This document shows positions 34,627-44,344 of a stretch of DNA of 64,000 bases, piece by piece. This DNA comes from CSP1-5 sp964348275 (GTDB taxonomy: Bacteria; Methylomirabilota; Methylomirabilia; Methylomirabilales; CSP1-5). The notes under the pieces are model-generated. The model saw only the letters and a list, made by a program, of their open reading frames with translations. It had not been told where the DNA came from and searched no databases. Each line of letters starts with the position of its first letter. The stretch's first letter is position 1. The stretch is from NCBI GenBank assembly GCA_964348275.1, contig CAYGBT010000001.1, positions 110,063 through 174,062 on the forward strand, given 5' to 3'. A program made the position numbers and the translations under genes.

Positions 34627-35645
34627 GCCACAGGATGATAGTTCCCTCGGACGAGTCATCTCCCCAGGAGGTCCTTCTTCCGACACCCCCCTCCGACGCT
34701 CTTCCTTTTTTTGTCGCCCTGGTCGGTCCGACCGCAGTCGGAAAGACTGCCATCTCTATCGAACTGGCCAAGGCGGTGAGGGGGGAGATTGTCGCCCTCG
34801 ACTCGATGCAGGTCTACCGCCATTTGGACATCGGCACGGCCAAGCCGACTCCGACAGAACTGCAAGGAATTCCTCACCATCTGATGAATGTGGTCGACCC
34901 AGCGGACCCCTTTTCGGCCGCCGACTATGCCCGGTTGGCTCGTCAAGTCCTGAAAGAAATCCATTCCCGGAGCCATTTGCCTTTCGTTGTGGGAGGGTCG
35001 GGGCTCTACCTTCGGGCCCTGCGAGGGGAGATCTTCCCTGGCCCGCGGGAAGTTACCAGTATCCGGGTCCGTTTGAAACAGGAGGCGGAAAAGGACGGTC
35101 CCGAGAGACTGCACGCGCGACTCAACCGTCTCGATCCCTCAACCGCGACCAGGATCCATCCGCGGGATTCCTTCCGCCTCATTCGGGCTCTCGAAATTAT
35201 GGAGGTTACTGGCAGGCGGGTGTCGGATCTCTGGGAGGCCCACCGGAAGAAACTGGTTCACCCCCCCCTCCTTTTCCTGGGGCTTCGGCGGGAGCGGAAA
35301 GCGCTGTACAGCCGGATCAACGACCGGGTGGACCGAATGGTTGAGGCGGGCCTTGTCGAGGAGGTTGAGCGGCTCTTGCAGGCAGGATATCCGTCACATC
35401 TGAAGCCATTTCGCAGTCACAACTATCGCCACATTGTTGCCTTTCTCTTGGGCCAGGAGAAGTTCGAGGAGGCGGTGAGGCGGACCAAACAGGAAACGCG
35501 TCATTATGCGAAGCGGCAGATGACGTGGTTTCACCGGGAAAGAGAAATCACCTGGTTCGACCTAACGGACGGAGAGTCCGGGAAGATCACTGAGATGATG
35601 GTCGAGCGAATCGAAGGACGTCGAGAGCGTTATGGAACAGCTTAA
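34623..35645 (+). CDS. miaA: tRNA dimethylallyltransferase MiaA
   Basis: The 340-residue enzyme prenylates A37 of tRNAs reading UNN codons. P-loop GPTAVGKTAISIELA, DSMQVYRHLDIGTAKPT and the tRNA-contacting HLMNVVDP are intact. TTG 34623 overlaps the preceding stop; ATG 34635 is the other candidate, and both leave an N-terminal extension of about 25-30 residues before the P-loop core. It overlaps aroA by 14 bases. Confidence 0.93.
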   Translation: MSHRMIVPSDESSPQEVLLPTPPSDALPFFVALVGPTAVGKTAISIELAKAVRGEIVALDSMQVYRHLDIGTAKPTPTELQGIPHHLMNVVDPADPFSAADYARLARQVLKEIHSRSHLPFVVGGSGLYLRALRGEIFPGPREVTSIRVRLKQEAEKDGPERLHARLNRLDPSTATRIHPRDSFRLIRALEIMEVTGRRVSDLWEAHRKKLVHPPLLFLGLRRERKALYSRINDRVDRMVEAGLVEEVERLLQAGYPSHLKPFRSHNYRHIVAFLLGQEKFEEAVRRTKQETRHYAKRQMTWFHREREITWFDLTDGESGKITEMMVERIEGRRERYGTA

Positions 35646-36945
35646 GATCCGGGGTAGAGCTCGGGGACCTCATGGGACGCTGACGGTCCCGGGTGACAAG
35701 TCCATCTCCCATCGCGCGATCATCCTTGGGGCGCTGGCTGAGGGGTTCACCGAGATCTCGGGCTGGCTGAGGGCCGAGGATTGTCAGCGGACCCTCGAAG
35801 CTATTCGAACCCTCGGCGTGGAGGTTGAAGGACGGAAAGGAGAGCCGCTTCGGATCTATGGGAAAGGGCTTCACGGACTCCGAGAACCGGCAGATGTGTT
35901 GGACTGCGGTAACTCCGGCACCACGATTCGACTCCTGGCGGGCGTGCTGGCAGGGCAGCCGTTCCTCTCTGTCCTGACGGGCGATGTTTCCCTCAGGCGG
36001 CGACCCATGGATCGGATCGTCGTTCCTCTGAGACAGATGGGAGCAGCGATTTGGGGTCGAGTTCAAGATACCCTGCCCCCATTAGCGGTGCGGGGCGGGG
36101 CGCTTCGGGGGATAACATACCGGACTCCGGTCCCCTCGGCGCAGGTGAAATCCGCGGTACTCTTGGCTGGTCTTTTCGCCGATGATCCCACGACCGTCAT
36201 CGAACCGGCTGCATCACGAGATCACACCGAGCGCATGTTTGAGGCTTATGGCCAGCGCGTGGAGCGGAGTGAGCTGGCGGTGACCGTGGTGCCCTCAGGA
36301 ACCCTGCAGGCCAAGAGGGTCTCTGTTCCCGGTGACTTTTCCTCAGCCGCCTTCTTCCTAGTGGCTGGCCTTATTCTTCCCGATTCCGACCTTACCCTGG
36401 AGGGGGTCGGGGTCAATCCCACCCGCACAGGACTGTTAGATGTCCTCCAAGCGATGGGTGGCGATGTGCAGGTATTGTCGGTGGACGAAAGTGCCGGAGA
36501 ACCCAGGGCCCGGCTGAGGGTCCGATCGAGTTACCTTAAGGGTATCAACATCGGGGGGGACCTCATCCCGCGCCTGATTGACGAGATTCCTGTCCTGGCA
36601 GTGGCCGCCGCCTGCGCGGAGGGAAAGACCGCCATCCGGGACGCCGCAGAACTGCGGGTGAAGGAATCGGACCGTATTCGGGCCATTGCCACGGAACTCA
36701 GCCGCATGGGAGTTCGTACGGAAGAGCTGAAGGATGGACTGATTATCCACGGTGTGCACGGCTTACGGGGGGCCTGCTGCCAAAGCCTCGGGGACCATCG
36801 GGTGGCCATGGCACTGACCGTGGCAGGTCTCCGAGCTGGCGGGGAGACAACGGTCATCGACACGGCGTGTATCTCGACGTCCTTCCCCGGCTTTGTGGAA
36901 ATCCTCCAGAGCCTGTTTCCCGACTCGCTCGAGCGGAATGGATGA
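35632..36945 (+). CDS. aroA: 3-phosphoshikimate 1-carboxyvinyltransferase (EPSP synthase)
   Basis: The 437-residue shikimate-pathway enzyme joins PEP to shikimate 3-phosphate. It has VPGDKSISHRAIILGALAEG, LDCGNSGTTIRLLAGVLAG, LRRRPMDRIV and GDHRVAMAL. The LDCGNSGTTIRLLAG form with Gly-Asn-Ser-Gly-Thr is nearer the class II enzymes, but class assignment needs alignment. It overlaps miaA by 14 bases and cmk by four (ATGA). Confidence 0.96.
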   Translation: MEQLKIRGRARGPHGTLTVPGDKSISHRAIILGALAEGFTEISGWLRAEDCQRTLEAIRTLGVEVEGRKGEPLRIYGKGLHGLREPADVLDCGNSGTTIRLLAGVLAGQPFLSVLTGDVSLRRRPMDRIVVPLRQMGAAIWGRVQDTLPPLAVRGGALRGITYRTPVPSAQVKSAVLLAGLFADDPTTVIEPAASRDHTERMFEAYGQRVERSELAVTVVPSGTLQAKRVSVPGDFSSAAFFLVAGLILPDSDLTLEGVGVNPTRTGLLDVLQAMGGDVQVLSVDESAGEPRARLRVRSSYLKGINIGGDLIPRLIDEIPVLAVAAACAEGKTAIRDAAELRVKESDRIRAIATELSRMGVRTEELKDGLIIHGVHGLRGACCQSLGDHRVAMALTVAGLRAGGETTVIDTACISTSFPGFVEILQSLFPDSLERNG

Positions 36946-37622
36946 GCGACCTTCCGAAAAACCTCATCATTACCATCGACGGCCCGGTGGCCGCAGGAAA
37001 GACTACGGTGGCCCGACTGTTGGCCCATCGACTAGGCTATTGCCATATCGATAGTGGAGCTATGTACCGGGCACTTGCTTGGAAGGCGCTCAAACACGAA
37101 GTTGATCTCTCGAACCCATCGGCCCTCGTAACTCTACTCGCCGAAACCAAGCTAGAGCTTCGACCCGCCAATGGGGGCCTCCGGGTTCTGGTGGACGGCC
37201 TCGATATTACAGAAGGGCTTCGCTCAGCCAAGATTCAGGAAGCTGCCTCAATTTTGTCTGTCCATCCGAGGGTTCGGGAAGAGATGGTGCGGAGGCAGAG
37301 GGAACTGGGGAAGCAGGGAGGGGTGGTGATGGATGGCCGCGATATTGGAACGGTGGTCTTCCCCCACGCAGCGGTGAAATTTTATCTGACCGCCGCCTTG
37401 GAGGAACGAGGACGTCGGCGCTTCCACGAGACTCCCCAAGACGTCGGAACGCTTGAGGAAACCCTGGAGGAGGTGGCGAGCCGAGATCGTCGGGACATTG
37501 AGCGGACGGCCTCCCCACTGAGGGCCGCGCCCGACGCCATCCACCTGGACACCACCCATTTGGGCCCCGAGGAGGTTGTCAGGCAAATGGAGGAGCACAT
37601 CGATCAGACCGTCAAAAAATGA
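36942..37622 (+). CDS. cmk: Cytidylate kinase
   Basis: The 226-residue kinase phosphorylates CMP/dCMP. P-loop DGPVAAGKTTVARLLA, then DSGAMYRALAWKAL and MDGRDIGTVVFP. ATG 36942 overlaps the aroA stop; an open extension upstream lies inside aroA and is ignored. The last four bases are shared with the plsC start. aroA-cmk-(plsC)-rpsA is a widely conserved string. Confidence 0.95.
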   Translation: MSDLPKNLIITIDGPVAAGKTTVARLLAHRLGYCHIDSGAMYRALAWKALKHEVDLSNPSALVTLLAETKLELRPANGGLRVLVDGLDITEGLRSAKIQEAASILSVHPRVREEMVRRQRELGKQGGVVMDGRDIGTVVFPHAAVKFYLTAALEERGRRRFHETPQDVGTLEETLEEVASRDRRDIERTASPLRAAPDAIHLDTTHLGPEEVVRQMEEHIDQTVKK

Positions 37623-38326
37623 GCCCATTTTTTTCTTGCGCGGCTCCTGCAACCTGTGTAAATTTAAGAGGTTTGAGGGGCGCCAGGAGGTTCTCTCACG
37701 TGTGGTATCGGGCCCTCCAAATTTTCCTCCCTATAATCATGCCGGTGTTCCACCTCCGGGTTGTGGGGAAGGAGGAGATCCCTGTCACAGAGGGGGTTAT
37801 CCTGGCCGCGAATCACGTGAGTTATGTCGATCCCGTCTTTATTGGCGGCGCCCTAGCGGAGCGGCAGCTTCACTTCATGGCGAAGGAGGAGCTGTTTCGG
37901 TTTCCCATCTTTGGCGCGCTCATTCGAAGGCTCAATGCCTTTCCGGTCCGACGGGGCCAGGTGGATTATGGGGCGATACGGCAATGTCTGCGCCTCCTGA
38001 GGGAAGGGGAGGTTCTTCTCATGTTTCCGGAAGGGACTCGTGGGGATGGAGTGGCACTGCAGGAAGCAGAGGAGGGGATCGGGCTTCTGGCGGCACGCTC
38101 GGGTTGTCCAGTGGTGCCTGTTTATGTCCGGGGAACCGACCACGTCCTGCCAAGAGGCAGACGGATCCCCCGCATCCGGCCCGTGACGGTCTACTTCGGT
38201 CACCTCTTGCGACCGATGGCTGAGGTCCCTCGCGGGGGGAGCCGATGGACGTACATGCAGTTGAGTGAGCAGGTCATGAAAGGAATCGCGGAACTAAAAG
38301 CCCGGGCCTGTTCTCCAGAATCGTAA
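37619..38326 (+). CDS. plsC: 1-acyl-sn-glycerol-3-phosphate acyltransferase
   Basis: The 235-residue membrane-associated enzyme acylates lysophosphatidate. It has the HX4D motif in ANHVSYVDP, FPVRRGQ, and FPEGTRGDG, with a hydrophobic segment just before (YRALQIFLPIIMPVFHL). ATG 37619 overlaps the cmk stop (ATGA). The first 30 residues are unlike typical PlsC and may be poorly conserved, or translation may start later. Confidence 0.9.
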   Translation: MSPFFSCAAPATCVNLRGLRGARRFSHVWYRALQIFLPIIMPVFHLRVVGKEEIPVTEGVILAANHVSYVDPVFIGGALAERQLHFMAKEELFRFPIFGALIRRLNAFPVRRGQVDYGAIRQCLRLLREGEVLLMFPEGTRGDGVALQEAEEGIGLLAARSGCPVVPVYVRGTDHVLPRGRRIPRIRPVTVYFGHLLRPMAEVPRGGSRWTYMQLSEQVMKGIAELKARACSPES

Positions 38327-38372
38327 GATCTTTGGTCTTTTGATAATCCTTTGCCAGGAGGTACACCCAGGT

Positions 38373-40049
38373 ATGGACGTGAAGGAGAGGCGGCGCAAAA
38401 AGCAAGAGATAGAGGGGGATCGAACTTTGCCCGGAGAATTGGAGCAGCCGGAGCAGACCATGAGTATGCAAGATGTCTACGACCAAACGTTCAAGGATAT
38501 TCTCGAGGGTGAGATCGTAAAAGGGAAGGTCGTGGAGATCGGCATCGATACCGTCATTGTTGACATCGGGTACAAATCCGAGGGGAGTATGCCGATCAAG
38601 GAGTTTCTTAGCCCCCAAGGACAGCTGACCGTCCAGGTGGGTGATATGGTGGACGTGTACCTCGAATCCAAGGAAGACAGTGAAGGACTCATCGTTCTGA
38701 GTCGAGAGAAGGCAGAAAAGATCAAGGTCTGGGAAGACATCAGCAAGGTCTATGAAAAAGGGGGGGTGGTCCAGGGGACGATTGTTGGCAAGACAAAGGG
38801 AGGACTGATTGTGGACATTGGAGTCCGGGCATTCCTCCCTGGGTCCCAGGTAGATCTGCGTCCCGTGCGTGACCTCGACCGACTGATTGGCAGGACGCTC
38901 CCCATGAAGATCATTAAGCTGAACCAACGGCGGGGCAACATCGTCCTCTCTCGCAGAGAGTTGTTGGAGGAGGAGCGGAAGGGCCTCAAGGAAAAAACCC
39001 TTACCACATTAGAAGAGGGCAAGATCCTGAAGGGAAAGATCAAAAATATCACCGAATACGGGGCCTTCATCGATCTCGGGGGCCTCGATGGCCTGTTACA
39101 CATCACCGACATGTCCTGGGGACGGATCGGGCACCCATCGGAGCTGTTCGCTGTGGGGGATGAGGTCGAGGTGGTAGTCCTCAAGTTTGATCGGCAAACA
39201 GAGCGAGTCTCTCTTGGATACAAACAGCGCCTCCCGGACCCGTGGGAAAGCGTGGTCCAGAAGTTTCCACCAGGGACCAAGATGAAAGGAAAGGTGGTGT
39301 CGATCACCGATTACGGGGCCTTTGTTGAGCTTGAGCCGGGAGCAGAGGGGCTCGTCCACATCTCGGAAATGTCCTGGACCCAGCGGGTCAAGCATCCCTC
39401 GAAAGTGGTGGGCGTGGGGGATGTCGTGGAGGTGGTGGTCCTGGACATCGACCAGTCGGGTCGACGGATATCGCTCGGGATGAAGCAAGTAGAGCCAAAT
39501 CCGTGGGACGCCCTGGAGCAACGATATCCCGTAGGAACCCGCGTCGAGGGAAAGGTCCGGAACCTTGTGGACTTCGGTGCCTTCGTGGAACTGGAAGATT
39601 CGATCGATGGACTGATTCACGTGTCCGACATGTCCTGGACCAAGCGGGTTAAGCATCCTTCGGAGATCTTGAAGAAGGGGGATCATGTCGAGGCGATCGT
39701 GCTTCATGTGGATAGGGGAGCTCGCCGCATCTCGCTTGGACTGAAGCAGACGCAGGCCGATCCCTGGAAGACCGTTGTCCCGGAAAATTACCGGGTCGGG
39801 ATGGATGTCACGGGGAAGGTGGTACGGATCACCGATTTCGGGGCCTTCGTGGAGCTTCCTGATGGCATTGAGGGATTGCTGCACGTCTCCGAACTGTCCG
39901 AGGGGCGGGTGAACCGGCCCGAGGACGTGATTAAGGCGGGTGAGGAATTGACCCTTAGGATTATTAAGTTAGACACGGATGACCGAAAATTAGGCCTGAG
40001 TCTGAGAGCATTCCAGGAGGCCGCCCGGGAAGAGGGGGAAGAGGAGTAA
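38373..40049 (+). CDS. rpsA: 30S ribosomal protein S1
   Basis: The 558-residue S1 has six S1/OB repeats; the last four are the RNA-binding type, each with a GAF(I/V)(D/E)L core followed by LLHITDMSW-, LVHISEMSW-, LIHVSDMSW- or LLHVSELSE-like segments. The first two repeats are the diverged ribosome-docking type. AGGAGG at 38356-38361 precedes ATG 38373, though at a long 11-base spacing. S1 recruits structured mRNAs to the small subunit. sppA starts 3 bases after its stop. Confidence 0.96.
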   Translation: MDVKERRRKKQEIEGDRTLPGELEQPEQTMSMQDVYDQTFKDILEGEIVKGKVVEIGIDTVIVDIGYKSEGSMPIKEFLSPQGQLTVQVGDMVDVYLESKEDSEGLIVLSREKAEKIKVWEDISKVYEKGGVVQGTIVGKTKGGLIVDIGVRAFLPGSQVDLRPVRDLDRLIGRTLPMKIIKLNQRRGNIVLSRRELLEEERKGLKEKTLTTLEEGKILKGKIKNITEYGAFIDLGGLDGLLHITDMSWGRIGHPSELFAVGDEVEVVVLKFDRQTERVSLGYKQRLPDPWESVVQKFPPGTKMKGKVVSITDYGAFVELEPGAEGLVHISEMSWTQRVKHPSKVVGVGDVVEVVVLDIDQSGRRISLGMKQVEPNPWDALEQRYPVGTRVEGKVRNLVDFGAFVELEDSIDGLIHVSDMSWTKRVKHPSEILKKGDHVEAIVLHVDRGARRISLGLKQTQADPWKTVVPENYRVGMDVTGKVVRITDFGAFVELPDGIEGLLHVSELSEGRVNRPEDVIKAGEELTLRIIKLDTDDRKLGLSLRAFQEAAREEGEEE

Positions 40050-40052
40050 CCC

Positions 40053-40955
40053 ATGCGTGGGGAGGGAAAACGCTCCTTCTTTCGTGCCCTACTGGTGACC
40101 GGCGGGATTGGACTGTTCCTCTTGCTCCTGATTTTTGGAGTGGCCTTTCTGCTGGCCAACCGGGAACAGTTCGGAGGGCCCAAGGTAGCTCTGCTCGAGG
40201 TAGACGGAATCATTAGCGATTCCGAAAGGATCATCGAACAAATCCGGCATCACATCGAGAACCAGACTGTCCAGGCATTCGTGATACGGATCAACAGCCC
40301 AGGCGGAGGAGTAGCAGCCTCTCAGGAGATTTATGAGGAAATCAAAAAGATCCGTCAGGTCCACGAAAAGCCGGTGGTCGCCTCCCTCTCTACGGTCGGA
40401 GCCTCGGGGGGCTATTATATTGCCGCAGCTGCCGACAAGATTGTGGCTAATCCGGGAAGTATCACCGGAAGCATCGGTGTGATCATCCAGATCCCCAACC
40501 TTTCAGATCTGCTGCAGAAGGTGGGGATTCGATCAGTGGTCATCAAGAGCGGGCCGTACAAGGACATGGCGTCTGCCACCCGAGAATTGACGGTCGAGGA
40601 GCGACAATTGCTACAACGGGTGATTGATGACATCCATGACCAGTTCATCCAGGCCGTAGCGGAAGGACGCGGCCTTTCTCGGGAACAGGTTGAGACGGTT
40701 GCCGATGGTCGGATCCTCAGTGGTCGCCAGGCCCTAGAGTTGGGGCTGGTGGATCAACTGGGAAACCTACAGGACGCCATCGAGACCGCAGCAACGATGG
40801 GTGGGATCTCAGGGAAGCCGCGGATTGTCCGAATCGAGGAGCGCGAGTTTTCCCTTCTCCGGTTTCTGCTGGGAAATAGTGCCACGGTCTGGGGGCAGAA
40901 GCTCTTGGGGAGGGAGAAAGGTCGATTTTCCGTCGATTACCTTTGGCAGTGGTGA
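40053..40955 (+). CDS. sppA: Signal peptide peptidase SppA, short form
   Basis: The 300-residue membrane serine protease digests cleaved signal peptides. It has an N-terminal membrane anchor (about 10-33), INSPGGGVAASQEI, the nucleophile in STVGASGGYYIAAAADKI, and the general-base lysine in SGPYKDMAS. It is the single-domain (Bacillus/Thermus-like) form. It is tightly packed after rpsA (3-base gap). Confidence 0.93.
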   Translation: MRGEGKRSFFRALLVTGGIGLFLLLLIFGVAFLLANREQFGGPKVALLEVDGIISDSERIIEQIRHHIENQTVQAFVIRINSPGGGVAASQEIYEEIKKIRQVHEKPVVASLSTVGASGGYYIAAAADKIVANPGSITGSIGVIIQIPNLSDLLQKVGIRSVVIKSGPYKDMASATRELTVEERQLLQRVIDDIHDQFIQAVAEGRGLSREQVETVADGRILSGRQALELGLVDQLGNLQDAIETAATMGGISGKPRIVRIEEREFSLLRFLLGNSATVWGQKLLGREKGRFSVDYLWQW

Positions 40956-40981
40956 AAGTCGGTCTATAAAGGAGGAGAGCA

Positions 40982-41263
40982 ATGACCAAAGCAGACCTGG
41001 TTGAGAAGATAGCTGCGACCGTGAATCTGACAAAGAAGGAGACAGAGGTTGTCATCGATACGATCTTCGAAGGTATTGCCGAGGCGTTGGCATCAAACCA
41101 AGACGGCAAGGTTGAACTTCGCGGCTTTGGGAGCTTTCGAATTCGCCGGCGTGGCGCTCGTCAAGGTCGGAACCCCCAAACGGGTACGACGGTGAGTGTC
41201 CCGTCCAAGAAGGTTCCCTACTTTAAGCCGGGAAAGGAGCTGAAGAGCCTCATCGACAGGTAG
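40982..41263 (+). CDS. HU/IHF-family DNA-binding protein, IHF beta-like
   Basis: The 93-residue DNA-bending protein has MTKADLVEKIAATVNLTKKE, FEGIAEALASNQDGKVELRGFGSF, and the DNA-contacting arm GRNPQTGTTVSVPSKKVPYF. GGAGGAG precedes the ATG. Its position after rpsA is the classic place of ihfB, which is why I favour IHF beta over HU; the arm also has the RNP-x-TG core common to both. Confidence 0.93.
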   Translation: MTKADLVEKIAATVNLTKKETEVVIDTIFEGIAEALASNQDGKVELRGFGSFRIRRRGARQGRNPQTGTTVSVPSKKVPYFKPGKELKSLIDR

Positions 41264-41321
41264 CCCCTTTTCCCACAAAAACCCCATTCTGGCTCAAACC
41301 TGTCTGATCGGCCATCAGTTC

Positions 41322-43121
41322 ATGGGGTATTCTACGCGCTCTGGGACCAAGGATGCTCAAGCGCCTCGCTTCATTGAGGGAAGGCCCGAAGAGGTTCAAG
41401 AGTTTTTTGGAACTCCCCCACCAACCTTACCGGAAGGTCCCGAGTCTGTAAGAGACCAACCCGTTTTCCTCGCTCAATTTCACCCCGGTTTGCAGCCCGC
41501 CTTTCTGAGTTTTCTGGACGCGACTTCTCGGTCCCTCATGGAGGCAGTGGGGGAGAGACGAGAGTTTCAACAGACGGAGTGGGCCTATTTCCAGCTGCTG
41601 CTGCAGATCACCACGAATATTATTGAGAATGAACGTCGGTCGGGACTGCTGAATCTGTTCTGGCTGGCGCATTCTAAAGATGTGGCGGCCACGATACAGG
41701 AGTACTTCAATCGGGGAGGGGTTCCGGCCTATATCAAATACCAAATGCATCCGCTGATCCGGGGTTTCTACCGGGTCCTGCATCGCTCGGCCTGGCACCA
41801 TTGTGCCGGCAAGGCCCCTCAGATGCTGGAATACAACCTCGGAATTCCCTTCAACCACCGCTTGATCGAGAGTCTCTTTGAAGATCAGCTCCCGTTGACC
41901 GAGGTTGATTTACCCCGGGTACACCTCGAGAACGTGCTGGTTCCGCAAAACCGAAGATTTCGTCTCAGTAGAGAAGAATACAGGGAGTTGCGAAATCTCC
42001 TCCGAGACCGGATTCGTCATGGTCTCAGTAAACGGGAGCACACGCTGTTAGATATGGTCAAGATCCATCTCCCAACCTTGGACCCTTCTATATATACTCA
42101 GGATGCCGCGCAGCTGAAGATGATGTTTCACCCGGCCATTGTGACCTATCTCTTCACGGATTACGACGAAATTCTGGGACGCCTCACTGCGTCGTCCACG
42201 CTGAAGGCGGCTCGGGACCGCCGAGGTGGATGGCATTTTCTCCTCCATGATTATCTCGACCTTATCCAGGCAGTCCGTCGCGCTGAGCTCATCCACCGAC
42301 TTCGGAGCGACATTGCCTTGATCCCTCCCGGGTGGGATGAAATTCAGCTCAAAAAGAACTTTGCCGAGGGACGGCTCGTCCAGTTTTTCGAATCCAGCGA
42401 GGTCCTCAAAAGTGCGCGAAAAGTCACAATCCTTTTTGCAGACCTTCGAGGTTTTACTTCTGCTGCAGAGGGAGGGATCTCCGAGGTGGAATTGACGCGA
42501 TCGCTGTACACCATCTTTGATCCGATGACTAGCATCGTCAAGCGGTTCAACGGGCAGATCGACAAGTTCACCGGCGATGGCGTGATGATTACGTTCGGGA
42601 CCACGCAGGGTAGCCCTGAGGACGAGATGAATGCCCTTCGGACTGCTGTTGCAATCCAAGCGCTGATCAAAAACCTTCAAAAAGAAGGGAAAATGCCCTA
42701 CCAGATGGGAATCAGCCTGCATACGGGTCGTGCCCAAATTGGCCGCTTCCTTCCCAATGAAGGATCCGTGGATGTCACGGTGATCGGCCGCCATGTCAAT
42801 ATCGCTAGCCGTGTCACGGGTTCCGGAGGCGGCCCCTGGGAACGAGAGGACGAGCCAGCGATCCGGCATGGGGATGTTGATCGAGACGTCTGGATTGAGG
42901 GAGACGGCGTCTTATACAATTCAGGAATCGCGGCCACTCGGGAGCATGTGGAGGCGCTCCGCCAGAATATCCCTTGGGAGATCGAGGAAGGGGAAAACGG
43001 CACCTGCTATGTCTGTTTCGATCCTGCGCTTCAAAAAAAGATCTTGATTGAGTATGTAGGGGATGCTAAGTTGAAAGGTGTTGAACGGGCTCAGCCCGTC
43101 TATCGAGTGGTTGCCTCTTGA
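41322..43121 (+). CDS. Class III adenylate/guanylate cyclase with an unrecognised N-terminal domain
   Basis: This 599-residue protein has a C-terminal class III cyclase domain (about 365-520): VTILFADLRGFT with the first metal Asp, FTGDGVMITFG with the second, then GISLHTGRAQIGRFL and VIGRHVNIASR. The rest, about 365 residues, has no membrane segment, PAS, GAF or HAMP signature I can recognise and is rich in aromatic and charged helices; a further 80 residues follow the cyclase. It probably makes a cyclic nucleotide in response to a cytoplasmic input. No strong RBS precedes ATG 41322. A HIT-family gene follows after 24 bases. Confidence 0.8.
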   Translation: MGYSTRSGTKDAQAPRFIEGRPEEVQEFFGTPPPTLPEGPESVRDQPVFLAQFHPGLQPAFLSFLDATSRSLMEAVGERREFQQTEWAYFQLLLQITTNIIENERRSGLLNLFWLAHSKDVAATIQEYFNRGGVPAYIKYQMHPLIRGFYRVLHRSAWHHCAGKAPQMLEYNLGIPFNHRLIESLFEDQLPLTEVDLPRVHLENVLVPQNRRFRLSREEYRELRNLLRDRIRHGLSKREHTLLDMVKIHLPTLDPSIYTQDAAQLKMMFHPAIVTYLFTDYDEILGRLTASSTLKAARDRRGGWHFLLHDYLDLIQAVRRAELIHRLRSDIALIPPGWDEIQLKKNFAEGRLVQFFESSEVLKSARKVTILFADLRGFTSAAEGGISEVELTRSLYTIFDPMTSIVKRFNGQIDKFTGDGVMITFGTTQGSPEDEMNALRTAVAIQALIKNLQKEGKMPYQMGISLHTGRAQIGRFLPNEGSVDVTVIGRHVNIASRVTGSGGGPWEREDEPAIRHGDVDRDVWIEGDGVLYNSGIAATREHVEALRQNIPWEIEEGENGTCYVCFDPALQKKILIEYVGDAKLKGVERAQPVYRVVAS

Positions 43122-43145
43122 CGATTCGGGAAGGCCGATGATACG

Positions 43146-43631
43146 ATGATTGGCACGTTGTGGGCGCCGTGGAGGATGCAGTACATCGCGGGACAGAGAC
43201 CCCACGGATGCATCCTGTGCCAAAAGGCCAAAGAGGACGAAGACGCGAAGAATTTGATTCTGGCCAGAGGGTCCTTCACCTACGTCCTCATGAACATCTA
43301 TCCCTATAACAGCGGACACCTGATGATTGCTCCATATCGCCACGTGGACACCTTAGCGAAGCTCTCTCCCGAGGAACAGACCGAGATGATGATGTGGGCG
43401 TCCAGTAGCGAGCGAATCCTTCAAGAGGCGTTCCAGGCTATGGGATTCAACATTGGCGTCAACGTAGGAAAGGTAGCGGGAGCAGGGATTGATGACCATG
43501 TGCACATGCATGTGGTTCCCCGCTGGGATGCAGATACAAACTTTATGCCGGTCCTGGGTGAAACCAAGGTAATTCCGGAGTACCTCGAGGAGACCTACGC
43601 CAAACTCTTGCCCTATTATCGGGCTGCCTGA
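43146..43631 (+). CDS. HIT-family hydrolase/phosphorylase
   Basis: The 161-residue histidine-triad protein has the HIT motif DDHVHMHVVPRW near residues 116-125 and a CILC pair at the N-terminus, as in Ap4A phosphorylase-like HIT proteins that often carry a zinc site. It acts on nucleoside phosphate conjugates. It sits between the cyclase gene (24 bases) and a DUF151 nuclease gene (18 bases), so the three may form one operon. Confidence 0.9.
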   Translation: MIGTLWAPWRMQYIAGQRPHGCILCQKAKEDEDAKNLILARGSFTYVLMNIYPYNSGHLMIAPYRHVDTLAKLSPEEQTEMMMWASSSERILQEAFQAMGFNIGVNVGKVAGAGIDDHVHMHVVPRWDADTNFMPVLGETKVIPEYLEETYAKLLPYYRAA

Positions 43632-43649
43632 GGGAAGGGGAGCACGCCA

Positions 43650-44135
43650 ATGCTGATCCGGATGACGGTCCGGGGAATCGCCCTTGATCCAATCACCAAC
43701 ATGCCCATCATCATTCTAAAGGACCAGGATGAGAAACGGGCTCTCCCCATCTGGGTTGGCATCTTTGAGGCGAATGCCATTGCGCTCGAACTCGAAAAAA
43801 TAGGCACGCCCCGACCCATGACGCACGATCTGATCAAAAACATCCTGGATGGGCTCGGCGCGACCGTCCAGCAAATTGTGGTGAACGACCTCAAAGAGAA
43901 CACGTTTTTCGCGGTCATCGAAGTCAACTACAACGGGAATGTCGTGAATGTCGACTCACGGCCGTCGGATGCCATTGCCTTGGCCTTGCGAGTTAATGCG
44001 CCGATTTTCGTCACCGAGAAAGTCGTGAGTAAAGCGAAAAGCATGGACATCGCGGAGGAAAAGGAGGAGACCGATCGCTGGAAGCAGTGGCTTGAGAATC
44101 TCAAGCCCGAAGACTTCGGTAAGTACAAAATGTAA
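43650..44135 (+). CDS. Bifunctional nuclease family (DUF151) protein
   Basis: This 161-residue protein belongs to the DUF151/BFN family: VRGIALDPITNMPIIILKD, LPIWVGIFEANAIALELE, RPMTHDL, and the late SRPSDAIALALRVNAPIFV. Plant members are DNase/RNases; bacterial roles are little known. GAAGGGGAG precedes ATG 43650. A strong terminator after the gene ends the + strand housekeeping block. Confidence 0.9.
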   Translation: MLIRMTVRGIALDPITNMPIIILKDQDEKRALPIWVGIFEANAIALELEKIGTPRPMTHDLIKNILDGLGATVQQIVVNDLKENTFFAVIEVNYNGNVVNVDSRPSDAIALALRVNAPIFVTEKVVSKAKSMDIAEEKEETDRWKQWLENLKPEDFGKYKM

Positions 44136-44168
44136 TCCGACTCAGTTTCTCGCACCAAGTTACTTTTT

Positions 44169-44193
44169 GGCCGCCATCATGCGGCCTTTTTTT
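44169..44193 (+). terminator. Intrinsic terminator after DUF151 gene
   Basis: GGCCGC (44169-44174), loop CATCAT, GCGGCC (44181-44186), then seven T. From here on all intact genes are on the other strand. Confidence 0.9.
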
Positions 44194-44344
44194 CGCGAGG
44201 TGGATACTTGAGTTGCAGGGCAGGCGATGTGTCGGGTTCTCAAAAGGGAGGAAGACGGGCCGCGATTGATGGGCTGCAATAGTTTACATAAGACTTCTTA
44301 TCCGACGAACCTACCATTCCGCCCGAGCCCCACCCTCTGTTTTA

